DNA of 64,000 nt from Micromussa lordhowensis (lineage: Eukaryota; Cnidaria; Anthozoa; Scleractinia; Lobophylliidae): contig OZ026607.1 of NCBI GenBank assembly GCA_964020085.1, forward strand, positions 2,550,003 to 2,614,002, written 5' to 3'. Below are positions 11,601 to 54,596 of the stretch, piece by piece (position 1 is the stretch's first letter; each line of letters begins with the position of its first letter). Made by a program: the position numbers and the translations under genes. Under the pieces are notes generated by a model. It ran no database searches. It was not told where the DNA came from and was given only the letters and a program-made list of their open reading frames with translations.

Positions 11601-11788
11601 CAAGATAGTTGGTTTTATCAACTGGGTTGATAATGTGAATTGGCCACCGTAAAGAGATTCGGAAGCTGACGTTTCGAGCGTTAGCCCTTCGTCGGAGCGA
11701 ATCGAAAACATTTTGGCAAATCTCTTTACGGTGGCCAATTCACATTATCAACCCAGTTGATAAAACCAAATTATCTTGTAATACTCCA

Positions 11789-11820
<32 letters not shown>

Positions 11821-11832
11821 TGCCCCCTCGCT
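11601..11832. mobile_element. Hairpin element with 11 bp TSD (PLE-like)
   Basis: Flanked by direct repeats TGCTGAGATTA (11590-11600 and 11833-11843). Inside, GGTTTTATCAACTGGGTTGA and GGCCACCGTAAAGAGATT are repeated inverted about 70-75 bp later, around a core (11660-11695) that on the - strand reads CCGACGA, a stem, then CGAAACGTCAGC, the same hammerhead-like layout as at 6092. The right end carries GACGCAGCACCACAGTTTCT. Related copies: 33668-34045, 54815-54900 and 58995-59075. Variable-length TSD suggests target-primed retroposition. Confidence 0.7.
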
Positions 11833-12140
11833 TGCTGAGATTAGGTAGGCTTCGATTATATTTTGTACGGGTTTGATCTTGGACTGTTTTTTTTTCATTT
11901 GTTCAACAGTTAGCCTAATTATGCTTTAAAGTGCTGTTCCAGGAAATATCCATACCTCTACCACAGACGTTTTTTAGTTTCAACCACCAACCTTCTGGAA
12001 ATTCCAGTTTAGCTTTGAACATACTTTTCTTTAAAAGTTTTGGCTTTTGCAACCTGGAACTGCACTATCAGCTTTACTAGCTAAAAAAGATGATTCGTGA
12101 CGATGATAAGAGCTTGCATGACTGTAAAAGATACTAGATT

Positions 12141-12162
12141 TAACAATTATTCCATGAGCGCA

Positions 12163-12196
<34 letters not shown>

Positions 12197-12489
12197 CCGT
12201 AGGGCCGAGTTGGCTATAACCAATCTCATATCCAACAAGCGCGAATGGAATAATTGTTTTATTAAATTCTCAACCTTCGGTTTTGCTAAATTTTATTTAA
12301 GTCTAAGAAACGACCGGAAAGTGATGTGACTTCCAGGCACCAAAACGAAATGCTGAAAACTTTATGCTGAGCGACATTTGCCGCATTCATTTCCGTATAA
12401 GGTCAAACGCAGGTATAATGGCTGGTAACCGAGATCTAGTGAGCCAATCAGAAAGCTAGAATTGCATTATCCGAGGTTGAGAATTTAAT
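12141..12489. mobile_element. Foldback MITE (family C), ~349 bp
   Basis: A ~120 bp near-perfect hairpin (AACAATTATTCC...GGATATGAGATGG / CATCTCATATCC...GGAATAATTGTT; loop GAGGCCCGTAGGGCCGAG) followed by a ~220 bp tail ending ATCCGAGGTTGAGAATTTAA. A near-identical copy is at 36803-37134 and a hairpin-only copy at 24541-24666. The three copies are in different introns or flanks, so recent mobility is likely. Confidence 0.8.
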
Positions 12490-12639
12490 AAGTTATGTTA
12501 TATCTCCATTGTATCAGTGGCTACAGCAGAAATTGGTTGTAATAAGCTGTTTATCGATTAGCTAGAGGCCTATTTGCGTGGTAAAAATATGAAAAGCCAC
12601 AGAAGCCATGGCAATTATTTGAAAGAGGAAATTTCTATT

Positions 12640-12645
12640 TTTATT
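12640..12645 (-). terminator. Candidate poly(A) signal of the NBEAL gene
   Basis: AATAAA on the minus strand, 259 bases beyond the NBEAL stop codon and just beyond the tandem array at 12655-12972. If used, the array lies within the 3' UTR. Confidence 0.45.
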
Positions 12646-12903
12646 TAATAGCGGAGTTTCACGTTCGTCACGTGATATTCGATGACATGTTGACATCACG
12701 AGCTTTCTACACCAATGATGATGAGCTTGCCATCTTGCGTCAAGTGTCTTCACGTAGGTCACGTGATATTTGAAGACATGGCGACGTCACGTGCTTTCTA
12801 CAGCAATGTGGCGTCAAGTGTCTTATGTGCGTCACGTGATATTTGAACGTCACGTGCTTTCTACAGCAATGATGATGAGCTTGTCATCTTGCGTCACGTG
12901 TGT

Positions 12904-44939
<32,036 letters not shown>

Positions 44940-45600
44940 CTTTGTTTTCATCGATCAAGTGCACCTTCAGCATTTCTGAGCATGGACTGGTGCCAAGTAC
45001 AGCAGTTTCTTTCTTTTTGTGGGAAGGGTGGGGGAAGGTTTCTTTCTTTCTTTCTGTGGGAAGGAAAGATTGAATAGATCTGAGACAATACCGAGCAAAT
45101 ACGAATGCTGTCTTTGGCAACCATCGTCACTCTCCAGTAGCTGTGATTATTATATGGCTGAACTGGTAAAAGGTGAATTCTGATTAATTCCCTTAGCGGC
45201 CTAACTTTTGAAAATACCGACCGCTGAGATGGACCGAGATCATTGCACCAAATAAACAGTTTTATTTGTAAAGCAAAACTCTTTTCACCATCATGATTGG
45301 AGGAAGATTTCAGCTAATTGTTCACAAAAGCGACACGAGAACGTAAATAAATGTTTACCTTTCGCACGAGCATCTACCGAGAATGAATCTATTTATTAGC
45401 AGATTAAAATGAGCAATTATAATAAACTGACTTTCAGGAGCACATCCTAATATTTTATACAACAACAACAACCTTCCATTTATTTGCCAGAATAAGTTAC
45501 ATAGTACAGAATAAATTAATTCGATCAGGAAAAAATCACTCAGAATAGTGTAAACTTAAGCGAGCCAGTGAGTAGTTTCAATAAATTATGAGCTTGCAAA
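44940..45600. promoter_or_regulatory. 5' flank of NBEAL
   Basis: Upstream region of the gene on the minus strand. An in-frame TGA lies just before the upstream ATG at 44951, so the coding region starts here. (CTTT)n-like runs at 45006-45053. I see no TATA box at a useful distance and no other specific element. Confidence 0.35.
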
Positions 45601-45787
45601 CTAGCTCGTTCAGTCCGTATTGGAGAATATTGGTCTCGTTCTTTTTTTTGCAGGTTTATGAACCTCGCCTGCGGCACGGTCAATTATATTTCTCCAATAT
45701 AGAACCTATGCTAGTTCAATAGGCAATAACCTATATTATTATATGGCTTGCTCCGTGAGCGGGCAAGATGAATCAAATCCTGCGCTG

Positions 45788-45818
<31 letters not shown>

Positions 45819-45825
45819 TATGACT

Positions 45826-46346
45826 ACAAGATGGCTTGATATAGGCAATTGCAGAAACGTGAGAGGACTGGGAAAGAGTATGATTGTTTTCCGTTTGTTT
45901 GAAAAACTAAGATATTCAAATGAAAGATGAACTAAATTTGAGAGTATTTACCAAGAATAGAAGTATTTAGAGAAGGAAAATTGCAAAATGGTAGCTCTTC
46001 AAATATCACCTAAAATAGAGAGTTTGTATGGATTGGGTAGACAAGCCACAAAATTATAAGGATTTGTATGGAATTTTGCAACTTTTGAGATTGTCCCATT
46101 TGAACAATTTTCCACTGAAAACTCTCAAACTTGGCTGGGTAGCTTTTCATTCAGTAACATTTCAGTTGAAATGTTTAGATTTTCAATCTAATCAATATAA
46201 GAAACTCGTCCCAGTCCTCTCACGTTTCTGCAATGGGCTATTGGCCTCGTTCTCTTTTGCGTGTTTATGGACCTCGACTCCATCTCGGTCCATAAACACG
46301 CAAAAAAAGAACTCGGCCAATATCAAGCCATCTTGACCGATAGCCC
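45826..46346. mobile_element. Foldback element, ~520 bp
   Basis: AAGATGGCTTGATATAGGCA and GCAGAAACGTGAGAGGACTG on the left are complemented by CAGTCCTCTCACGTTTCTGC and ATATCAAGCCATCTTGACC on the right; the right part contains a second hairpin (GTGTTTATGGACCTCG / CGGTCCATAAACAC). A smaller related hairpin is at 45605-45715 (GTATTGGAGAATATTG / ATATTTCTCCAATAT). Confidence 0.65.
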
Positions 46347-46587
46347 ATATTTCATTATAGGGCTCGGTGAAAAAGTTGCAAACTAAAAACTCAAAATCAT
46401 CGACTATATTTATTTATGGCAGTGCCAAAAAGCCTGATGAGAAAAAAAAGTAAAGAGGACCAGCAAACTTTGGCAGAATTAAATTCAGCTCATCGCCATT
46501 TGCAAGCAAAATGTCAGTTAGTACAAACCAGTTACATTAAGCGAATTGTATTGTTCTTGTTTCGCCATATAATAAACATCTTATTAA

Positions 46588-46706
46588 CCGAGCTTAGTCG
46601 GTCTGTACGGGAGAATCTTGACCTCGGTCGTGTGTACAGGCCTCACTGCGTTCGGTCTGTACTCAAGACCTCGGTCAAGATTCTCCCATACAGACATCCC
46701 GCTCGC
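46588..46706. mobile_element. Foldback element, ~40 bp arms
   Basis: GAGCTTAGTCGGTCTGTACG / TACAGACATCCCGCTCGCT and GGGAGAATCTTGACCTCGGT / ACCTCGGTCAAGATTCTCCC, with a loop containing CTCACTGCGTTCGGTCTG. Confidence 0.65.
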
Positions 46707-47683
46707 TAAATGGGAGCTATGATTTGCCCTTCCGCTACTAAAGGAACGTTCTTCGTTGGTCGCATTAAGCTAGCACAACCTGGAAATGTGCAGTCCAGCG
46801 GGATGGAGAGGGTTTGGAGAAGAGGTAGCCTTCGAACATGTTTGGTGGGGAGGACTCTCACACAAAAAGGAATCGAGGATCTTGTTTATCATGGGCGTGG
46901 CGCGCATCCACTTTCATCCCTTCTGGCAGTTACCTTCATCTTGTTGGCTAGTATCCTAAAGAAAAAGAACGAAGGTTTAAACACCCAAGCCAAGACCTTA
47001 TGACGCCTGAGTTGTAATACCTAACCTTTCACCTAGTAGATACTCCTTTTCCCACCTTCCCGTCCTCTTTCCCCGTTCCAAGGTCTGGGCGCGGTCAGGA
47101 ATATACGATACGGACCAAACCTCGTTCCCAGGCCTAGCATCAAGCAGCCCACGTTTCTGACTTTCTTTTCTAGTTTCATGTAGCAGATCGTTTTGTGATA
47201 GTGCCGTTTGCTATAAAATGTTTAGGCGCAGTGAATAGTCGACTCGATGCCAAACAGTGAACTGTAAGTGAATGCCTTGTGTGATTTTGATCTCAGTGTA
47301 AATACTTGCAAGCTGGAATCTAATATTCATACAATTTTCTGAAAAGAGTGTTTAACTTCACCTGTTTGGCACATTATCCTTATTGTTAAGTTGCGCAAAA
47401 AATAATAATAGAAAAGTGTAAGCAGCTGCGTGGTAACAGAATCATGAATGGGAACATTTTGTAAAGCTTTTTAAAACGGACGCGAAAATACACAACTTAA
47501 AAGAAAGAATACTAATGTCAATATCCTGGACAGTTGTTGTCATTTACCAAATCAGCTAGTAGTGCCATTTCCCTCGCATCTTTTGATGGATATAGCTCAA
47601 TATATCTCCTGATATATCTCTAATCTGTGATTGGTTTGAACAAAATTCAAGAGGTCGCTTGCCTCTTTCCGGAGGGTATTTAT

Positions 47684-47736
47684 TACGCCAAAGCTGTGTC
47701 ACTCAAGCCGCAATCGACATTCACTCACGTTCAAAA
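47684..47736 (+). promoter_or_regulatory. Possible TATA-like element and 5' leader
   Basis: GGTATTTATTACG about 50 bases before the PLA2G15 ATG at 47737; the short distance fits a compact leader. Weak, sequence-only suggestion. Confidence 0.25.
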
Positions 47737-50700
47737 ATGCAGGGAAAGGATTTTCTGCAAGTCGTACTGATGATCTGCCTACTCGCTTCTGGTGAGGGAT
47801 TTTGGTTGTGGAATAACCCAGCGACAAGCTCGCCGCCTTCACAGAACGAGATCAAGACACCAGTAATTATTGGTAATAATTGCTTTCTTTCAGTGTAAAA
47901 TTTTTTATGTCTCTTCGATCCATAAAATTCAAAGCCGAGATCAAGAAGAGCTCCTGCCGATTGAATGTGCTGAGTTCTTAGTTCCAGGCCAGGAAAATGT
48001 ATAAAATTCAACACTTAAAGCACATTCGTTAAATTTTGCCTTATCAGAATAACCCGGTTTGAAATTTCTTCGAGTTACGTAACAGTGCTATTTAAATCTT
48101 TCTTTCAGCCGGTTTCAGGTGTAATCGATATTTTTTACATTACACATACGACAACGTAACATTTCGGAGCAAAATTGATCCTTTTTCGGGTCGACAGGAT
48201 TCCAAAGTTAAAAGGATTCGATTCGACCCGTTTGTTTGACATTTAAAAGAAGACAATAGGTGATAGGATGTCGTCACCGGAGTATATCTTAAAGCGTTTT
48301 GGCAAGTTTTCAAGATCAACTTGCCACCCTGGCATACAAAAATAAATAACAATCTCCACTTAATCTGTCAAGTATCAAAGTCCAGGACGGATTGGTTAGG
48401 AAGAGGGGAGGGGAAGAGGGAGTGTTCTCTACCCCCACCGACTCTTACTAAGAAATTTCATGATGAAATTTCGCATTTTTACCTTTATTGGTGTGGAGGG
48501 AAAACATTTTTCAAAACGGAGCCTTTATAATGCGCTGACGTAGGGATAATCATGTGATTTCCGTGCCCGAGTTTTTTGTTTTTAAGAAACGCAGATCCAA
48601 AAAATTAAATGACAGGGTGAACATTACGTTTTTAAATTTCTCCAGTGTAGTCACTGTATGGACGGAAAACATTTGATACGGTTTCAGAGTGAAAACGCCG
48701 TTTTCAAGTTCCTCCGGCGAAGTGTGGACGGGACGTTGATGGGATACATATATATGTCTATCTCTCTGTTTCTTTTCCATTTTTTTTCTCCAGTGCCGGG
48801 TACAGGTGGAAGTCAACTGGAAGCGAAGCTCCACAAACCCAACGCTTCACATTGGTACTGCTCCAAAACAACTTCAGATTACTTCACGTTATGGCTCAAG
48901 AAACTCTCGCTAGCACCTCTTGCCATAAACTGTTGGGTGGATAACATGAGGTAACGGAAACTTGTAAAATGTTGAACTTTGAACTTGGTTCGAAATTAGT
49001 TACCTCAGACGACGTTGCCACCCACCACCCCCCCCCCCCCCTTTTCCTTCCCACATTTCCCAAGATTGCGTGACTCGTTCATTGCGTGACTGGGTCATTG
49101 CTTGCCATGATCATGAACAGAATTGGGTTGGGAGATCAGAGACAAGCAACATGAAATTCCGCAAGATTCTTATGGTTATTAACACTAATTATCAACTTTA
49201 GGCTTGGTTAAACGACAGCCCACTAAGCCTTCAACTGAAAAATGAATGTTCTTTTTTCTTTTCCTCTCCAACGAAACCTAAGGCTTGAGTATGACGAAAA
49301 CACCAAGACCGTGAAGAACGCGCCTGGCGTAGAAACGAGAGTTCCCGGATTTGGAGACACTAACACAATAGAACACCTGGACACCGACAAGTTGATAAAA
49401 TATTTCGCACCATTGGTGGACAGGCTAGTTTCTTGGGGATACCAACGAGGTGTGACAGTCAGAGCAGCTCCGTATGACTTCCGATATGGGCCTGGTAAGT
49501 AGCACGTGAACAGCGCGTGCCTGGCGCATGACGACGTTTGCGATTACACCACGCCGGGGTCATTTAAAAACGCAGCTTTATTTCTACGGTTTGGCCTACC
49601 GTCCACACTAATCCGTTACGAAAACGGAGCTTTTCGAAAACGCTCTTCACACCGGAGGAATTTTAAAACACCGACTTTGCGGAGGAGCAGGAGGAGGAGG
49701 AATTTTAAAACGGAGCTATTAAAAAACGATGACGTAACGATGATCATGTGATTTCCCTGTCAGCCCTGTCCGAGTTTTGCTCAAACACAAATCCAAACTG
49801 ATCGGTGATTGTTGCGTTTTCAAATTTCTCCAGCGTATTGTGGACGGAAAACATTTGATGTGTTTCCAGAGTGAAAACGCTGTTTTCAAATCCCTTCAGT
49901 ATAGTGTGGATGCCGTGAGCCTCAGATCGGGGTGGAAAGAGACGAATTATAAATGGCAAACGCGGCTATCGAAAATCAACAACATTACAATGATGTTGTG
50001 TCTCGATGCAATGCCAAACTCTCAAAACTTACGTAAAAAGAAATATATGGTAACAAGTACATGTAGGGAGAACTGATAGTTCAACTAGCTTATATTTGTC
50101 CCTTGACAGAATCAGCGTCGGAATATTTTGCCAAACTGAAGAATCTCGTTGAGGACACCTACTCAGCAAACGGCAACAAGAAAATCACTTTGATGAGTCA
50201 CAGCTTAGGTTGTCCTTACACTTTGGTTTTCCTCAACAAACAAAGTAAAGACTGGAAGGATAAGTACATATTTCAGTGGATTACTCTTTCAGGTTAGAAA
50301 CGATTCTCTTAACGAACTGACACTACTGGTACGAGTCAATGTTGGATACGGTTGTCTGGAAGGCTTAACCCTTACAATTATTTAGAGCTTACCACTATCG
50401 AGTCAATGTTATTTAGGCTAGCCTGAGCGCTATGTAGGCTAACCGCAGTGCCATTTCGTGTTTTAAACACGACCCTTTTGACTTAATTATTACGAAAATT
50501 TTAAGCTGAACTTTGAAACGCAAGTCTTGCCCTTTCAAATCTGATCATTAGAATCTTTTCCATCCCCGTCATCGTTTTTCATCCTAACTTCCTACTGGGT
50601 TCCTACCATTTGTCCAGTACAGTTCTACAAAATCACGCCATTATTGTTGGGTGTCCTGTTATCCAGCCATGATTATATTTCTGCCTCTGTTCTTAACTTT

Positions 50701-51869
50701 GAATGAATGAAAGAATTTATTTGATTTTCAAAGGATAAAAGATGTCAGATGTTGTCCTTATTGTAATCATTTACAACCTCGCCATCGTTCTAATGTGTCG
50801 TGTCATTTGCCAAGTTCTGTTCTACAAAATCAAAGGCTTTTATCGATCCCGAAGAATGTTTTTCACCATCTTGAAATCGTGCTGTTGTCGAGAAAGCATT
50901 CGACAATTCTCTTTTGACCGTAAAACATCGAAATGACACATTCTGATTAAATTGAAGAACCTGAAAAGTTCAATGACCGCGATTTTAAGAATTAAAGCGA
51001 TAAACAACCAATCAAAACCAAACCAAAAACCAATCGTAACCTGCATGCGATCAAGCGTTCATTTTTGGAGGGTGAGAGCTTAACCCAAAAGGGAACGCCT
51101 AATCGCAGGTTGAACCAATCGTGACGTGGCTGACACCTTTTTCTGCACTTGGCACCAGTTCCATTGCGCGTTTTTTATTTCGAGGTCTGATTGGCTCTTA
51201 GATCACCTGTATTTGCCTGTGATTGGTCAGATCATCAAATATTTTGGCATTCCTTTATGCTTATTATCTTTTAATTTCTGTCTGCTAGGAGTATGGGGCG
51301 GGACTGCAGAACAGGTCAGTCTATTTTCCTCTGGAAACACTCTCGGTATCCCACATTTCATCGTGAACCCGCTGACCGTCCGAGGCGAACAACGTACGGC
51401 AACCAGCAACTTTTTTATGCTACCGAGTCGCGAGTTATGGTCGGCGGATGAAGTATTGGCCAAAACACCTCAGCGCTCATACACTGTCAACGACTTCGAC
51501 GATTTCTTTCAAGATATGGACTTTCCACTCGGGATAAAACTACGAAAGTTGGTGGAAAACATAACTTATCCTCTTACAGCGCATGCTCCCAATGTAACCG
51601 TGCACTGTTTGTATGGGACTGGAGTGAAAACGGCGGCGAATTTCGAATTTGGCGAAGGCCAGTTCCCGGATACTGAGCCACAGGTTGTGTACGGTGATGG
51701 AGATGGAACGGTTAATAGACGCAGTCTGGAGGCCTGCAGTAAGTGGAATCAGCGGCAGCAGTACGACGTCACTCTGAAGGAATATCCGTCAGTGAATCAT
51801 AATGGCGTGCTGAGCGATGAAAATGTGCTGAGTTATATTGAGTCTCTGTTAATCTCATTAAGAGTGTAA
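47737..51869 (+). CDS. PLA2G15: Lysosomal phospholipase A2 / acyltransferase (group XV, LCAT family)
   Basis: Five exons: 47737-47872, 48794-48950, 49283-49494, 50110-50292, 51289-51869; 1269 nt, 422 aa (human 412). Phases agree throughout. An N-terminal signal peptide (MQGKDFLQVVLMICLLASGE) is followed by KTPVIIGVPGTGGSQLEAKL, the family start. Catalytic serine is Ser200 in SHSLG (human AHSMG), the acid lies in YGDGDGTVN (366-368) and the histidine is His400 in VNHNGVL; WGG at 232-234 and the paired cysteines (SHWYCSK, INCWVDN) are present. The family deacylates phospholipids and transfers acyl groups to ceramide at acidic pH in lysosomes. The first intron and third intron contain related repeats (48500, 49560). 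Poly(A) signal ATTAAA at 51946. A broken copy follows at 54597. Confidence 0.95.
48500..48740. mobile_element. Foldback-type repeat in PLA2G15 intron 1
   Basis: Contains TTTCTCCAGTGTAGTCACTG, TGGACGGAAAACATTTGATA and GAGTGAAAACGCCGTTTTCA. The same words recur at 49795-49900 in intron 3. Confidence 0.6.
49560..49925. mobile_element. Foldback-type repeat in PLA2G15 intron 3
   Basis: Left part has inverted words of the right part: CCGTCCACACTAATCCG versus GTGTGGA, AAAACGGAGC versus GTTTTCAAA; the right part shares TTTCTCCAGCGTATTGTGGA and CGGAAAACATTTGATGTGTT with 48500-48740. Non-coding dispersed element. Confidence 0.6.
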
Positions 51870-51995
51870 ACCTGTTTGCATTGCTGTCATTTCGCTCAGT
51901 CTTATTTGGTTAGAAGTAGTCCTCTTAGTTCCATCTCTGTTTGACATTAAACTTGTTATCTCAAACAATGTTCTGCAATTTGTGAAGCCTTTCTC

Positions 51996-52390
51996 AGCTT
52001 TTATTTGAATAGTCGCACACTAGGGGGTTTCATCCACAGACTCTAAAGTTACAACACCCTTGCACAGCACATGAAAGTACTGCTCAGTAGCTTTTATTTG
52101 AATGGTCACACACACGGGTTTCATCTACAGACTTAAAGGTTAGAACCAGCTTGTACAGCATAATAAACAGGATCACATTAAAGTACTGCTCAAAAGCTTT
52201 CATTTGAATGGCCACACACTGGGGTTTCATCAACAGACTTAAAAGTTTGAACCACCTTGTACAGCACAATAAACAGTACCACATGAAAGTACTGCTCAAT
52301 AGCTTTCATTTGAATATTCACACACTAGGGTTTTATCCACAGACTTAAAAATTAAGAAACCACCTTGTACAGCATAATAGACCGTATATC
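51996..52390 (+). repeat. Tandem repeat, four units of ~92-106 bp
   Basis: Units begin near 51998, 52090, 52196 and 52300 with AGCTTTCATTTGAATGG and contain CACACACTGGGGTTTCAT, AGTTTGAACCACCTTGTACA and ACATGAAAGTACTGCTCA. Related single units at 240-470. Immediately downstream of the PLA2G15 poly(A) signal. Confidence 0.8.
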
Positions 52391-53459
52391 GTGAAAAAAG
52401 TCTTACGATTTGCATTGTCACTCTCAAGAGAGTGAGTGGAAAAGGGAAAAGGCCTCTTCCTTTTTCTCTCCTGAATACCGCTCGGTTTTCATTTCCTTCG
52501 TCCCCTTTTTGATCTTCCCCACTGATCGACAATCTGGAAAAAAAGTGTGGAAAATCGTCCGATTTACAAATTAACCCATTCAATCTCCCAGGAAGATTGA
52601 CGTAGAAGACGTAGTAAAAGGCGCGGTGGACCCAATCTTTGAGCGACGAAAGTCAGTTACTCAGTCAGTTATTCTAAGGTGCGCATTGCAGTGGATTTCG
52701 TAACGTACAGTAATTTTCATTGATTTCAAAGACCAGGTCGTGGTGTTGATGGTCTGAACTTGTACTTTCATTGACTTGACAGCATAATTACAATTAGAAC
52801 AAAAAGACGATCAATTCCCGCGTGTGAATTTTCTATGACTGGAATGACTGTTTTTCATTCAAGAACCACAAACATAACAGAGAATAAGTAAATTATTCAT
52901 CACTTCAGAAGTATTACAGAAAACATAGAGGAGGTGATTGCCTGTGATTGACCGAGCATATGACTGATTAGTCCAGAAAACTCACCTTTTTCATAGACAA
53001 AAACGTCTCACGGTCGAGACACAACTTAGCACCAAGCTCAGGGAGAATGTTTGGCAAAATGTTGGGCGAAAAGTTCATTTTCAAGTAGCTATTGTGGTCA
53101 GATGCCTGTCTGTCTCTGCACTGAGGATGGCGGAAGGAGCCGGCATTTGCACCAAATCTTTGGCAATTGAAAGCTGGTGAAATTAAGAGTCCAGTGGTCT
53201 ATTGTAAATATGAATGCTTAAAAAATGTAACATCGAGCTTCCCAACACATTTTTCGCCAAGGTTTTTGGACAAAGACCGTAATATTCGCTCTCAGTCCCA
53301 ATCTCAAAATGAGAATTCTCCTTACTGATTTTACACATTTCTTTTAAAGTTAGTTCGGAGAATTCGGTGCTTCATCAAGACAATGTCTCGTTGTTAATCA
53401 CCTTTGAACTTGACGATATGTTGATGAGAAAAACTGTGATCCTGATAACGATCATTTTA

Positions 53460-53765
53460 AGGTAAGGTAAGGTAAAGTCTGCATACGAGCCAAGTGGCCC
53501 ATCAGGCAGGCCGGAGCTTATCCCGGTTTCCGTGGCATGAAGCAACTAGGAATATTTCTACTCCCCCCTGGATGGGATGCCAGTCCATCGCAGGGTTACC
53601 CCCAGCATTAAATTCGCCGGTACTCATTTATACACCTGGGTGGAGAGAGGCAATGTGAGAGTAAAGTGTCTTGCCCAAGAACACAACGCAATGTCCAGGC
53701 CAGGGCGCGAACCCGGAGCGCTCGCTCCGGAGTCGAGCGCACTGACCATGAGGCCACCGCGCCTC
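53460..53765 (-). mobile_element. SINE family 1, full copy
   Basis: Plus-strand reading starts AAAGTCTGCATACGAGCCAA and ends with complements of box B (GCGCGAACCCGGAGCG) and box A (GCACTGACCATGAGGCCACC). One of the best preserved copies. Confidence 0.88.
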
Positions 53766-54221
53766 CCCCTTACTCAGTTCAACATACTTTCTCGATTGTA
53801 ATGGCGGGGTACGAGTCTACCTTTAGCAGATGAAGTCTCGCAAAGGTATGGAAAAAAAAAACTCCGCACACTCTGTTAGTTAAAAATTTAGATTTCTGTG
53901 CATAACTGGCGATTCCTTGTAATGATCCAACATACCATTATAGCACATTAAAATAGATTGGTAAGCCAAGGTCTGTTTGTTTTGTCTCAGATTTTATTAT
54001 TTATCCATGGCGGAAGAGCCCCCAAGGGGGAGCTATGCAATAAGTATCTCCACAAAGACATAACATAAACGGATAAGCGCAGTGGACACAAACCGGTTAA
54101 AATCTATATATAGTTACATCTCTTTCCATAGTTTGTCTCAGTTTATCATCTTGGGCGGGCTGAGATGTTCATTCCAAATTTAAACTTCCAGAGGAATGTT
54201 ATTAAACTAAACTTCCACCAG

Positions 54222-54455
54222 TGTGTCGTTCAGTCCGGCCCGGTGTCATATGTAGGTCGAGTTTGGTGTTGGTTTTCGCTTTGCTCCGAGGATTTTTCTC
54301 CGGGTTCTCCGGTTTTCCTCCCTCCACAAAAACCAACATCTCCAAATTCCAATTCAACCAGGACAGAGAACCAGCATTAAAACCAGCTAAGACTGATGTA
54401 CTGTGGCTTCTTCCTCTCTAAAGATTGTAATTTATTTACTTATTTTTTTATTAAA
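54222..54455 (+). mobile_element. SINE family 2, lacking its tRNA head
   Basis: Body with GGTGTCATATGTAGGTCGAG, TTTTCTCCGGGTTCTCCGG, CCAAATTCCAATTCAACCAG and an AT-rich tail. Box A and B are missing. Confidence 0.75.
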
Positions 54456-54596
54456 TAGACAAGGGGCCTACAGAGGTGAGACGGTATAACCACAAAGGAC
54501 GCCAGCAAATTCAAGTGTAATTAAGAGTAAATATTTTCAGAGATTGTCACTGTTTTACCCAAACTTCACCTCACAGTTCGTTGTTTGTCTTCACAG

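Larger units (their letters stand above)
45600..47600. other. Intergenic region with three foldback elements
   Basis: Foldbacks at about 45605-45715, 45826-46346 and 46588-46706 (see entries); the rest, 46710-47600, has an open frame with no recognisable protein and nothing else I can support. Confidence 0.5.
51870..54596. other. Region between PLA2G15 and its broken copy
   Basis: Contains the 51996-52390 tandem repeat, a family 1 SINE (53460-53765), a family 2 SINE (54222-54455) and otherwise no recognisable feature; 52400-53450 appears empty. Confidence 0.5.

Noticed and set aside
46416..47003. Two consecutive ~97-codon plus-strand open frames
   Set aside because: They run through a foldback element and show no recognisable protein or splice signals.
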